A stretch of DNA of 64,000 bases. Origin: Acidobacteriota bacterium. GTDB lineage: Bacteria > Acidobacteriota > Blastocatellia > Pyrinomonadales > Pyrinomonadaceae. Position numbers and translations under genes: made by a program. The notes below the pieces were generated by a model. The model saw only the letters and a list, made by a program, of their open reading frames with translations, searched no databases and had not been told where the DNA came from. Of the stretch, positions 9,232 through 18,662 are shown piece after piece (position 1 is the first letter of the stretch; each line of letters begins with the position of its first letter). Where the stretch lies: contig JAIVJZ010000040.1 in the NCBI GenBank assembly GCA_020199775.1, positions 496,001 through 560,000 on the forward strand, given 5' to 3'.

Positions 9232-9966
9232 TTAAAACCTGAAGCCGAAGCCGATGCTGCCCTGAAAATTATGGGTCGTCTCGGACGGCGCGGTGACGAC
9301 GCCCACTCGCACGGGCGCGCCTGTGGCGGGATCGGAGTTTATCACGATGGGCACTCTGTGCTCGCCCATACGAATGATCGTGTCGCCCGCGTCGAAGCGA
9401 ATGAGAGTTCGCCGCGACGGGTAATATTCAAATACGCCGCCCACGTCGAAAGCGAAGTCCGTCCGTCCCTTCGCTTCAAAGCAACCGCGTGGCGGCGGAA
9501 AGATCGTGATACAGGCGAAATCGCGCGGCTCTCGCAGATCGCCCTCGCTGAAATGAACCAGCCCCGGCCGCGCCTTGACGAACAGACCGACCTGTTCGAA
9601 ACGCTTGCCCGCCTTGATGCCGAAGAGCGCCTGACTTTTACGCCCGCCCCCGAACTCGCGCTCGCGCGGGAAGAAGTTGCCCTCGGCTTCCAGCGCGACG
9701 TTCTGCGTGAGGTTATAACCGACGCGCCCGCCGAAGCCCGGTTCGGTCTTCGCCCCCTCCGACGTGTGTGTCACGACCGGGCAGGGCGGGATGATGCACT
9801 GCACGGTCGTCGTTACGCTCGCGCGCCCGTTCGATGCATTCAGGACGGAGACTTGCCCGCCGACTTCGACCTTGAGCGACTCGTCCGCCTGCGCGTGAGC
9901 GCGTCCGTTGTTAAGGGAGAGAAAAAAGATTGTGACCGCGATTGTGAAAAGCATCTTTCGACGCAT
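9232..9966 (-). CDS. Small outer-membrane beta-barrel protein A
   Basis: ATG at 9966 with 'AAGGAGG' upstream; in-frame sequence further upstream is rejected. A clear signal peptide (residues 1-25, 'AVTIFFLSLNNGRAHA') is followed by alternating beta strands and a C-terminal aromatic end 'GSIGFGFRF', the BAM-recognised signature of outer-membrane barrels. At 244 residues it suits an 8- to 10-strand OmpA/OmpW-like barrel. It is paralogous to the next gene upstream on this strand, sharing 'FEVGG/EVGGQ', 'LFVKARPGLVHF' and 'YPSRRTLIRFDAGDTIIRM' type segments. Role unknown. Confidence 0.85.
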   Translation of the reverse strand: MRRKMLFTIAVTIFFLSLNNGRAHAQADESLKVEVGGQVSVLNASNGRASVTTTVQCIIPPCPVVTHTSEGAKTEPGFGGRVGYNLTQNVALEAEGNFFPREREFGGGRKSQALFGIKAGKRFEQVGLFVKARPGLVHFSEGDLREPRDFACITIFPPPRGCFEAKGRTDFAFDVGGVFEYYPSRRTLIRFDAGDTIIRMGEHRVPIVINSDPATGAPVRVGVVTAPSETTHNFQGSIGFGFRF

Positions 9967-10253
9967 GTTGTCCTCCTTTAAGCTCGTCCTGAGGTCGATA
10001 ATTCGCGCGCCGTGGAGAGCCGGCGCGGGCGCGAAGATGTGAGCCGGCGCACGCATCTCCGCTTCAACGATTTTTCAAGACAATTCAATTTGCAAGCGCG
10101 ATGCCAACGCCCGCGCGTGCGCCCGGCGGGCCTTTAACCGCGCCGTTTTGCTTCGCGTCGCGCGCCCACGCGCGCGTGGCTATCCGAATTTTTGAATATC
10201 TCCAATCTCCTGAATCGCGCGGGCGGCGGCGGTTTTCCCCTTCAATCGGGCGG

Positions 10254-10853
10254 TCAAAATCTGTAGCCGAGGCCGATGCCGATTTGCAGGTTGTGCGTGA
10301 AGCCGCCGGAAGTTTGGCTCGTACCGGCGAAGACGTTGCGCATCGCGCGCCGGATGTGAACCATCGTGTCGCCCACGTCGAGCCGGATGATGGAGCGGCG
10401 CGTGGGGTAGAACTCGGCGACCGCGCCCGCGTCGAGCGCGAAGTTGTTGTGATCCGGACGACACGTCGAGCCGAAAGCCGTGCGGCTGCAATCGAAGCCC
10501 GAAGTGATCTCGCCGATGAACATCACGCCGGGGCGAGCCTTGGCAAACAACCCGACGTACTTCGTGCGCCCGCCCGCTTTGACGCCGACGAAGCCCTGCG
10601 CTTTCTGGCCGGACTGGTTGTTGCCCAATTTCGTTTCGGGGAAGAAGTTGGCCTCGGCGTCGAGCGCGAAGTGCTCGTTGAAATTGTAGCCGAAGCGACC
10701 GCCCACGCCGTTCACGACATCGAAATCATCCAGACCGATGGCCGTGTATTGACCGCCGATCTCGAACTTGTGATCGTCCAGCACCGACTGCGCGTGCGCG
10801 GCGTTGACGAACAGAGACAGCGCGACGAGCGCGATAAGATTTTTCCTTCGCAT
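10254..10853 (-). CDS. Small outer-membrane beta-barrel protein B
   Basis: ATG at 10853 follows 'TGGAGAA'. Signal peptide 'LIALVALSLFVNAAHAQS' at residues 5-22, then a barrel of about 175 residues ending 'GIGLGYRF'. It is a tandem paralog of the gene at 9232-9966: 'LFAKARPGVMFIGE' and 'YPTRRSIIRLDVGDTMVHI' match that protein closely. The 287-nt gap between the two shows no terminator or gene, so both may be on one transcript. Likely an outer-membrane structural or adhesin-type barrel. Confidence 0.85.
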   Translation of the reverse strand: MRRKNLIALVALSLFVNAAHAQSVLDDHKFEIGGQYTAIGLDDFDVVNGVGGRFGYNFNEHFALDAEANFFPETKLGNNQSGQKAQGFVGVKAGGRTKYVGLFAKARPGVMFIGEITSGFDCSRTAFGSTCRPDHNNFALDAGAVAEFYPTRRSIIRLDVGDTMVHIRRAMRNVFAGTSQTSGGFTHNLQIGIGLGYRF

Positions 10854-10937
10854 GAGTTCTCCAAAAAAATTTGAATGATTAGTTCGCGTGCGCGTCGCCG
10901 TCGTTTGCCGTCCGAGGCTCGGCGACGCCGCCTCGCG

Positions 10938-11453
10938 TCAGTTGCTTGCGGGCAGGGCGCGGATAGCGCGCATGCGTTTGACGATCTGGTGAGAGATGTC
11001 TTCGGCGGCGACGCGGCCGTTGATGGCGACGACCTTGCCCGTGGCGACGACGATGCTGGATTCGGGTTCGACGATGCTGAAGATATAGTTGAGCGCGGTC
11101 TTCTTGATCTCCAACACGAGATCAGCGCGCTCCATCTTCTTCACGATTGAGAGTTGCCACTGACCGAACTCCGGCAGCTTGTCGAGTTTGTATTCGAGAT
11201 AGTCGGCGTTGATGTGCCGGTTGGGGCTGATGTAGATGGTGCGCGCGGCGCGCAAGATGTCGGCGGGCGTGTCGCCGAGCGCGCCTTTATCTCTATTCGT
11301 AGTGGTGCGCGTGCGCGAGGCGCGGCGCGCGTCCGAGTCCGAGTAATCGCGCGACGCGTCGCGCGATTCTTGCGCGCGCCCCCCCCCGGCGCAGGCGGCC
11401 AGCACGACGAACGAGAGCGCGGCGAGGCACAGTGCGTTTGATATTTTTTGCAT
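10938..11453 (-). CDS. Putative lipoprotein with a G9 tract behind the lipobox
   Basis: A 171-residue secreted protein. The signal peptide ends in a lipobox 'VLAAC', so Cys21 is probably lipidated and the protein membrane-anchored. Right after it, nine consecutive G (C on the plus strand, 11379-11387) encode Gly-Gly-Gly. A Ser/Arg-rich linker follows, then a compact domain with 'YISPNRHINADYLEYKLDKL' and 'DLVLEIKKTALNYIFSIVEP' segments typical of a small alpha/beta periplasmic domain. The family is not recognised. It lies upstream of the two barrel genes in the same direction. Confidence 0.75.
   Translation of the reverse strand: MQKISNALCLAALSFVVLAACAGGGRAQESRDASRDYSDSDARRASRTRTTTNRDKGALGDTPADILRAARTIYISPNRHINADYLEYKLDKLPEFGQWQLSIVKKMERADLVLEIKKTALNYIFSIVEPESSIVVATGKVVAINGRVAAEDISHQIVKRMRAIRALPASN
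11379..11387. repeat. Nine-base C/G homopolymer in coding sequence
   Basis: A run of nine C on the plus strand inside the lipoprotein gene, a few codons after the lipobox. Homopolymers of this length slip in replication and could switch the gene on and off. Confidence 0.9.
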
Positions 11454-11756
11454 GAAACTTCTTCTCCGTTGACTTGTGAAATGATCCCTGACCGTCGTGC
11501 CTCACATGGCAACGCGTGTGCCGCGCTTCGGCCGCGCGATAAAAGCCGTGAAGTCGATGATCGAGCCGGGAGCGACGCCGCGTGCGCACGTCACCTGAAA
11601 GAAAATCGCGGCGGGGGCGGGCGGGTAATTTGCTTGAGGCCATTTTCCTCTTGACGGACGGGCGGCGCGCGTAGAAGATGGCAGGCATCCGAGCCGCGAA
11701 AGAGTTTTCCACGTCCGCTAAACTGAGGCCGCCCCCGACCGCCCAACTGAATTCAC
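11454..11756. other. Divergent promoter region between lipoprotein and histidine-kinase genes
   Basis: About 300 nt with no gene. A weak plus-strand promoter-like pair TTGACG (11651-11656) and TAGAAG (11672-11677) has a short 15-nt spacer. The minus-strand gene has no clear promoter by eye. Confidence 0.4.
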
Positions 11757-13415
11757 ATGATCGATCCGTCGAATGACCGGACAGAGCCGACGAATGCGCA
11801 AGCCGGGACGAACGCACGGTCGCCGTCGCCTGTAGCGGCGCGCGAAGACCCCGGCGCGGGCGCGCACGGCGAAAGCGCGGCGACGTTGCGCGGCGTCGTC
11901 GAGATGGTGCGGCGCGTCATGCGCTCGGACACGGCCAGCGTCGCCACGCTCGCCGTCGCCGAAGGCACGGTGACGTGGAAGGCGACGAGCGGCTTCAACT
12001 CGCTCGGCGAGGCGCACAAAGAGATCGTCAACCCGTTGCGCGGCATGTTCGCCGAGCAGGCCGCTTCCGCCGCAGACATGACGGTCATCGAAGTGCGCAA
12101 CGTGGGCGGCGAGCTTCCGGCGAGCGAGTTTCCGCTGCACAGCGCGGAGGGCTTGCGTGACCTCGCGCTCGTGCGGCTGCGCGCGCGCGGCGAAACACTG
12201 GGGCTGCTCGGCATCGGCTATCGCACCTCGCACCGCCTCACGCCCGACGAGAAGGAACTGCTCGAAAGCCTCGCGGAGATGGCCGCGCTCGCGCTCGACA
12301 ACACGCGCCTGTTGGAGACCGTCACCGCGGGGAAAAAAATCTGGGAACAGACGTTCGACGCGATGCCCGACGGCATCATCGTCCACGACGGCTTGATGCG
12401 GCTCACGCGCTGCAACGCGATGGCCGCCGAGATGATGGGCTTCGAGCAACCCGCCGAGGCCATCGGCCTCGCCTGCGCCGAGGCGTTCGCGCGACTCTTC
12501 GGCGAGCGCGCCGCCGCCTTTCACATGAACACGCGCACGCAGGGCGCGGCCTCGTCTTTCGAGATTCAGGCCGAAGACTCGCGCCGCTACCTCGTCGCGG
12601 TCGCGCCGCTTGACGGGACGGAAGGCGGGCGCGGTTCGAGCGTCATCACCTGGAGCGACGTGACGCAGATTTCGGAGATGCAGGAACAACTCTCGCGCTC
12701 GCGCCGCCTCGCCACCGTCGGCCAACTCGCCGCCGGAGTCGCGCACGAGATCAATAACCCGCTCGCCGCCATCACCACCTGCGCCGAGGCGACGCTGCGC
12801 GACATTCGCTCCGCGCCCGACCTCGACGCCATCGCCGCCGAACGCTCATGGAATTTTTACCTCGAAGAGATCGTGCGTCAGGCGTTGCGCTGCAAGGCGA
12901 TCACGCGGGGCTTGCTCGATCTCTCGCGCCAGCGTCGCGCGCGCCGCGAGCCGTGCGACATCAACGCGCTCGTCGAACGCGGCGTGCTCCTGCTCTCGCA
13001 ACGCGAAGAGGCGCAGGGCACGCCGGTCAGGACGGAACTCGACCCGCAGATCGGCGAAGTGGCGACGGACGAAGTGCTGGTGCGGCAGATTCTCGACAAC
13101 CTGTTGACGAACGCGCTCGACGCCGTGGAGCGCGGCGGCTCGATCAGCGTCTCGACCGCGCTCGAAGGCGAACGAGCCCGCATCGAAGTGGCCGATACGG
13201 GCGCGGGCATCCCGGCCGAAACGCTCGTGCGCATCTTCGACCCGTTCTACACCACGAAAGAGGCGGGCAAAGGTTCGGGGCTCGGTCTCGCCATCTCGGC
13301 CACGCTGGCCGAAGCCCTCGGCGGCGCGCTCACCGTCGAATCCAAACTCGGCGCGGGCAGCCGCTTCCGCCTCTGGCTGCCGCGTCGCGCGCCGGAGCAG
13401 AGAGACGAAGGATGA
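11757..13415 (+). CDS. Sensor histidine kinase, GAF-PAS-HisKA-HATPase (NtrB-like)
   Basis: Soluble sensor kinase of 552 residues with no membrane span. A GAF-type sensor at about residues 45-185 and a PAS domain at about 195-300 precede the phospho-acceptor H-box 'GQLAAGVAHEINNPLAAI' with His330. The HATPase_c domain has N-box 'DNLLTNALDAV', G1 'DTGAGIP' and G2 'GSGLGLAIS'. The HEINN form of the H-box is typical of NtrB-like kinases that pair with sigma-54 activators, and such a regulator is encoded 95 nt downstream. It probably senses a cytosolic ligand. The Shine-Dalgarno sequence is weak. Confidence 0.93.
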   Translation: MIDPSNDRTEPTNAQAGTNARSPSPVAAREDPGAGAHGESAATLRGVVEMVRRVMRSDTASVATLAVAEGTVTWKATSGFNSLGEAHKEIVNPLRGMFAEQAASAADMTVIEVRNVGGELPASEFPLHSAEGLRDLALVRLRARGETLGLLGIGYRTSHRLTPDEKELLESLAEMAALALDNTRLLETVTAGKKIWEQTFDAMPDGIIVHDGLMRLTRCNAMAAEMMGFEQPAEAIGLACAEAFARLFGERAAAFHMNTRTQGAASSFEIQAEDSRRYLVAVAPLDGTEGGRGSSVITWSDVTQISEMQEQLSRSRRLATVGQLAAGVAHEINNPLAAITTCAEATLRDIRSAPDLDAIAAERSWNFYLEEIVRQALRCKAITRGLLDLSRQRRARREPCDINALVERGVLLLSQREEAQGTPVRTELDPQIGEVATDEVLVRQILDNLLTNALDAVERGGSISVSTALEGERARIEVADTGAGIPAETLVRIFDPFYTTKEAGKGSGLGLAISATLAEALGGALTVESKLGAGSRFRLWLPRRAPEQRDEG

Positions 13416-13503
13416 AGAAGAAACGATGAAGTAGGAACGCGGAACGATGAAGCCACAGCAGTTGCTTTCATTCATCGTTCATCGTTCCCGCTTCGTCGTT
13501 TCC
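13416..13503. repeat. Heptamer-repeat imperfect hairpin, word AACGATG
   Basis: Direct AACGATGA-type units on the left and TCATCGTTCATCGTT on the right form an imperfect inverted repeat. It fills the gap between the kinase and its response regulator and belongs to the same word family as 7395-7481. Confidence 0.8.
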
Positions 13504-13510
13504 CAAAACT

Positions 13511-14920
<1,410 letters not shown>

Positions 14921-14926
14921 ATCGTG

Positions 14927-15015
14927 AAAAGCCTTGAATCGTCAATCGTCAATCGTCAATGGATGAAGACGGATTTTCTCTATTCACGATTGACGATTGA
15001 CGATTCAAGGCTTTT
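14927..15015. repeat. Heptamer-repeat hairpin, word GTCAATC/GTGAATC
   Basis: Arms 14927-14960 and 14982-15015 (34 bp, one mismatch) with a 21-nt loop. Each arm is a run of GTCAATC units at 7-nt spacing capped by AAAAGCC. It starts just behind the regulator's stop. The rest of the gap to 15253 holds no recognisable gene. Confidence 0.95.
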
Positions 15016-15253
15016 AAGCTTCCTGCCATTTTGTCCGGCGGCTGACAAAACGTCAGTCGCCTTTGTCATGCGTTGCCGCCGCCGCGTCGCGGCTTCCCTT
15101 CCGGCCTTCAGGTAACTCCCGACATTTCATCAGTTAGCCGTCACGCACACGTCCCTGCCGGGCGCGGCATGTGAATTGACTTGGGTTAGTCGGAACAGGC
15201 GCGTTTTTGTGTCTGGTCGAGAGTCAAGTCAGTGCGGAGCGGGAGTTGCGAGG

Positions 15254-15658
15254 ATGGCGAAGGTAATGATTTGCGATGATGACCGCGCATTGGCCGAGGG
15301 GCTGGTGGTCGCGCTGCGCGCCGTCGGGCACGAGGCCGAGACGTGTCGCCACACGATGGATGTGTTGAGGGACGCGGCGGCCGGTCGCTTCGATCTCATC
15401 GCCTTCGGGCTCGACATGGCCGGGTTCAGCCGCGCGGGCGCGGTCGAAGCCCTCTGCGAGATCGCCCCCCGCGTGCCGCTCATCGCCCTGCACGAACGTC
15501 CCTCCGAAATCATGCGTGCATCATCTTCGCGCGCCCAGTTTGCCGCCGTCCTGCCGCGCTCGCTCGCCGTCGAGGATTTTATGTATGCCGTCGCGTGTGC
15601 GCTCAACGAAACTACAACCCGCCGCCGGATACGCCCTGCCAGGCAGGATGCCCTCTAG
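15254..15658 (+). CDS. Stand-alone degenerate receiver (response-regulator-like) protein
   Basis: The ATG at 15254 is preceded by 'GGGAG'; the fold begins directly with 'MAKVMICDDDRALAEGL'. The acidic residues Asp8-Asp10 of a receiver are present. In 'FDLIAFGLDMAGF' the position where the phospho-acceptor Asp is expected (Asp47+5) is Gly52, and an Asp sits two residues later. It therefore may not be phosphorylated conventionally. No output domain is present (134 residues). It lies between the NtrC-type regulator and the DUF11 locus and could modulate either. Confidence 0.75.
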   Translation: MAKVMICDDDRALAEGLVVALRAVGHEAETCRHTMDVLRDAAAGRFDLIAFGLDMAGFSRAGAVEALCEIAPRVPLIALHERPSEIMRASSSRAQFAAVLPRSLAVEDFMYAVACALNETTTRRRIRPARQDAL

Positions 15659-15727
15659 CAAGCAGAATCCGCGCTCAACCATCAACCTCATTTGAAAAAT
15701 TTTTAGACCAACTGAAGGAGATACCTC

Positions 15728-16258
15728 ATGAAGACATGGAAGAAAAAAATGAACGCGCCCGTCGTTGCCGCGCTCTGCCTGTTGCTCGTCGGGACGGCAG
15801 CGGCGTTCGCGCAAAGACAGATCACCTCGGCGCGTAAGTCCGCCGGGCAGCCGGAAGTGAAAGTCAAACTCGCCGGTTCGCTCAAGCGCAACGACGAGAG
15901 CCTCGCGCTCGATAAGGTGAGCGCGGTTCACCCCGGCGAGATTCTCGACTGGACGATCACGAGCGCGAACGAAGGCAGCGCGCCCGCGCGCCAGTACAAG
16001 ACCATCGGGCAGATTCCGCAGGGCACGTCTTTCGTCGCCGGGAGCGCGGTCGCCGAGTACGGCGCGAGCGTGAGCTACAGCATCGACGGCGGCAAGAACT
16101 TCGCCGCGCAGCCCACGATTGAAGAGAAGCAAGCGGACGGCACGACGAAGCGCATGCCCGCGCCCGCCTCGATGTACACGCAGGTGCGCTACGAGTGGAG
16201 CGACCCGCTCGCAGCCGGTTCGACGCTCTCGGCTTCCTACAAGGTGCGCGTCAAATAA
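15728..16258 (+). CDS. Secreted DUF11-like protein (176 aa)
   Basis: ATG at 15728 behind a good 'GAAGGAGA' site. Signal peptide at residues 1-28 ('VVAALCLLLVGTAAAFAQ'). The mature part is one beta-sandwich resembling DUF11: 'HPGEILDWTITSANEGSAPA', then 'IGQIPQGTSFVAGSAV', the typical line about a boundary value and an interval before the final strands. DUF11 domains are common in cell-surface proteins. It is the first of five consecutive genes with such domains and probably part of an envelope structure. Confidence 0.8.
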   Translation: MKTWKKKMNAPVVAALCLLLVGTAAAFAQRQITSARKSAGQPEVKVKLAGSLKRNDESLALDKVSAVHPGEILDWTITSANEGSAPARQYKTIGQIPQGTSFVAGSAVAEYGASVSYSIDGGKNFAAQPTIEEKQADGTTKRMPAPASMYTQVRYEWSDPLAAGSTLSASYKVRVK

Positions 16259-16330
16259 GCATCTCACCGTTTTCGGCGAGAGGCATTCGCGTTTCTCTTC
16301 CGAACTCCTTCGCACTTCTTTGTCGGTCTT

Positions 16331-16358
16331 TTGTTGCCGGCGAACCTCTCACAATAAA
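16331..16358 (+). promoter_or_regulatory. Candidate sigma-70 promoter
   Basis: TTGTTG (16331-16336), 16-nt spacer, AATAAA (16353-16358), just upstream of the gene at 16376. Judged by eye. Confidence 0.35.
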
Positions 16359-16375
16359 AACATTTGAGGATTGAT

Positions 16376-18511
16376 ATGAAGATAAGTCACACCCACCCCC
16401 CGGCCACGCGCCGTTCACTGCCGCGCGCGCTCTTCGCCCTCTTGGCGATCCTTTGCGCATTTCTCACGCCCGCACACGCGCAAACCAGCGGCAACACCAT
16501 CATCTCCAACCAGGCGAGCGCGGTCTACACGGACAGCGCGGCCAACAACTACAGCACGGTCTCGAACACCGTGACCGTCACGGTCGCGAACGTTTCGGGT
16601 CTGCGCATCCTGCCCGACAACGCGGTCAACCCGGCCGTCGTCCCCGGCGACACGAACGCCTTCTTCCTCTTCACCGTGACCAACACGGGCAACTTCGCCG
16701 ATCAGGTGCGCTTCCTTGCGAGCGGCCAGAGTTTGAACCTGACCGGCCCCGGCGTGATCACCGCCGCCGTCATCGACATGGACGCCAGCAACACGATCAC
16801 CGCCGGCGACGTCAATGTCTTCACGAACGGCGCGGACGTGCTCCACGCGCTCGCGCAGAACGCTTCGGCCACGGTCGTCGTGCGCGTGACCATCAACGCG
16901 GCGGCCTCCGCCGGCGACACCGTGCAGGTCTTCCTCGGCGACGCGGCCACCGGCGCGGCGCAAGGCTACGACAACCAAGCCCCCGACAACCCGGCCACCC
17001 CTTCGGCGCGCGAAGTCCGCACCGTCTCGACCACGTCCGTCAACGGCGTGCGCGAGGCGCGCGGCGACATTCGCGTGACCGTGCAGAACGACGCGCAACT
17101 GCGCGCCGTCCTGACCGTTCCCGCAGGCCCGGTCGCGCTCGGCGGCAACATCAATTACAGCATGCAGGTTTGCAACGACGGCAACCGCCCGGCCAGTTCC
17201 ATGACCCTCGGCGCGTTTACCGGCGTCTACGTCGTGATGCCCGTCCCCGTGGACACCGTGCTCTCGGCCAGCAACACGTTCCCCGCCGGCACGCTCTACA
17301 CCACGAGCGCGCTCTCGACCGCGCCGGAAGCCGCCGTCTGGACTAACACCGCGCCCGGCTCGCTCTCCACCGTGACGCGCGTCGCCTTCAACGCGGGCGC
17401 GTCGCTCGCCGCCTCCACGTGCAGCGCGAGCTTCGCGCTCATCGTCACCATCACCACGGCCGACGCGACGACGCCCATCTATGCCGTCGTCGACGCGTTC
17501 GCCAGCAACACCATCGGCACGGTTTTGAACGACCAGTCGGATTCGCCGGGCGCGGAAGTGACCAACCGCGGCGACCGCAACGCCAACTTCGACGAGCCGC
17601 GTTTCGGCCTCGACCCTGTGGACACCGGGAAAGGCGTCCGCCAACCGACGCTGCTCCAGCAAGTCGGCAGCGTTCTCATCGGGCCGGCCGGTCAACCCGC
17701 CGCCACCGGCCCCGGCAACAGCAACAATACCGACTTCACGAACCGCAGCGTGACGACGGGCATCGCCGGAATTCCGCCCTGCGCGGGGCCGGTTGTTCCG
17801 GGCTGCTCGACGAACGCCTCCGGCTTCATCGTCTTCACCAACACCGTCCGCAACACCGGCAACTCCACAGACACGTTCACGCTCACCGCGCCGTCCGTGC
17901 CCGCGGGCTTTACCGTCGGCGTCAGCACCAACGCGGCCGGGCCTTTCACCACCATCTCCGGCGGGGGGTCGTTCGCCCTCGCGCCGCTCGCTCGCAACAC
18001 CGACGTGAACGTTTACGTGCGCGTCAGCGCCCCGGCGGGGCGGCAAATCTTGACGGGCTTTGACAGCATCATTCAGGCCGCTTCCGCCAACACGCCCGCC
18101 AGCACGAACCGGACGATTGACCGGCTCTACACGGGATTCGTCCGGCTCGACAAGACGGTCAGCGTGGTTGACGCGGACGGCAACCCCTCGGCCACCATCC
18201 CCGGCGCGACCATCGTGTACCAGATCACTTACACGAACATCATGACCGCACCGGACGCCGGTTCGAACAGTTCCGCTCTGACGGCGACCAACCTCGTCAT
18301 CACGGAAGACGGCAGCGCGGGCGGTAACAACTGGGCGACCTACACCACGCAGGTCACGACGCCGATGCCCTCGATCAGCACGGCGGGCGGCACGGTCACG
18401 GATGGCGCGGGCAATCCCGTCATCTCTACGACCAACGTCCTCAAGGGCAACGTGCCGAGCCTCGCACCCGGCGAGACGGGCACGTTCCAGTTCCGCCGCC
18501 TGATCAACTAA
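16376..18511 (+). CDS. Large secreted DUF11/beta-sandwich repeat protein (711 aa)
   Basis: ATG at 16376 with 'GAGGA' 5 nt upstream; a TTG 12 nt earlier is less likely. Signal peptide 'LFALLAILCAFLTPAHAQ' ends near residue 36. The mature protein is Thr/Asn/Ala-rich, nearly free of Lys, and made of repeated Ig-like sandwiches ('FTVTNTGNFADQVRFLA', 'VRNTGNSTDTFTLTAPSVP') with a clear DUF11 domain from about residue 588 ('IPGATIVYQITYTN'). There is no sortase motif or barrel. The N-terminal 'NTIISNQASAVYTDSAANNY' closely matches the start of the giant protein downstream ('DSVISNRAEAIYADEDGNEF'), so the two genes share a module. Confidence 0.85.
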   Translation: MKISHTHPPATRRSLPRALFALLAILCAFLTPAHAQTSGNTIISNQASAVYTDSAANNYSTVSNTVTVTVANVSGLRILPDNAVNPAVVPGDTNAFFLFTVTNTGNFADQVRFLASGQSLNLTGPGVITAAVIDMDASNTITAGDVNVFTNGADVLHALAQNASATVVVRVTINAAASAGDTVQVFLGDAATGAAQGYDNQAPDNPATPSAREVRTVSTTSVNGVREARGDIRVTVQNDAQLRAVLTVPAGPVALGGNINYSMQVCNDGNRPASSMTLGAFTGVYVVMPVPVDTVLSASNTFPAGTLYTTSALSTAPEAAVWTNTAPGSLSTVTRVAFNAGASLAASTCSASFALIVTITTADATTPIYAVVDAFASNTIGTVLNDQSDSPGAEVTNRGDRNANFDEPRFGLDPVDTGKGVRQPTLLQQVGSVLIGPAGQPAATGPGNSNNTDFTNRSVTTGIAGIPPCAGPVVPGCSTNASGFIVFTNTVRNTGNSTDTFTLTAPSVPAGFTVGVSTNAAGPFTTISGGGSFALAPLARNTDVNVYVRVSAPAGRQILTGFDSIIQAASANTPASTNRTIDRLYTGFVRLDKTVSVVDADGNPSATIPGATIVYQITYTNIMTAPDAGSNSSALTATNLVITEDGSAGGNNWATYTTQVTTPMPSISTAGGTVTDGAGNPVISTTNVLKGNVPSLAPGETGTFQFRRLIN

Positions 18512-18539
18512 GGCTGCGCTCACAACGCGCCCCCTGTTT

Positions 18540-18606
18540 GGAAGCGGCGCGGCGGACTCGCGGGCGAATTGCCCCGCCCGCAAGTCCGGCAATCCGCGCC
18601 GCTTCC
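18540..18606. terminator. Large two-stage hairpin between DUF11 genes
   Basis: Outer arms GGAAGCGGCGCGG (18540-18552) and CCGCGCCGCTTCC (18594-18606) are perfect. An inner arm pair GGACT..GCGGGCG with CGCCCGC.AGTCC extends the stem. ACTTTTCTC follows. It may weaken read-through into the giant gene. Confidence 0.65.
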
Positions 18607-18662
18607 ACTTTTCTCAACCACGTACTTCTTCAAAGTCTCGCGACCGATTCTCAAACTCTCAA

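Noticed and set aside
16415..18592. Long open minus-strand frame opposite the DUF11 gene
   Set aside because: Product is Arg/Gly/Val-rich without domains; an antisense shadow typical of GC-rich DNA with strong third-position bias. The plus strand encodes a clear signal peptide and DUF11 domain.
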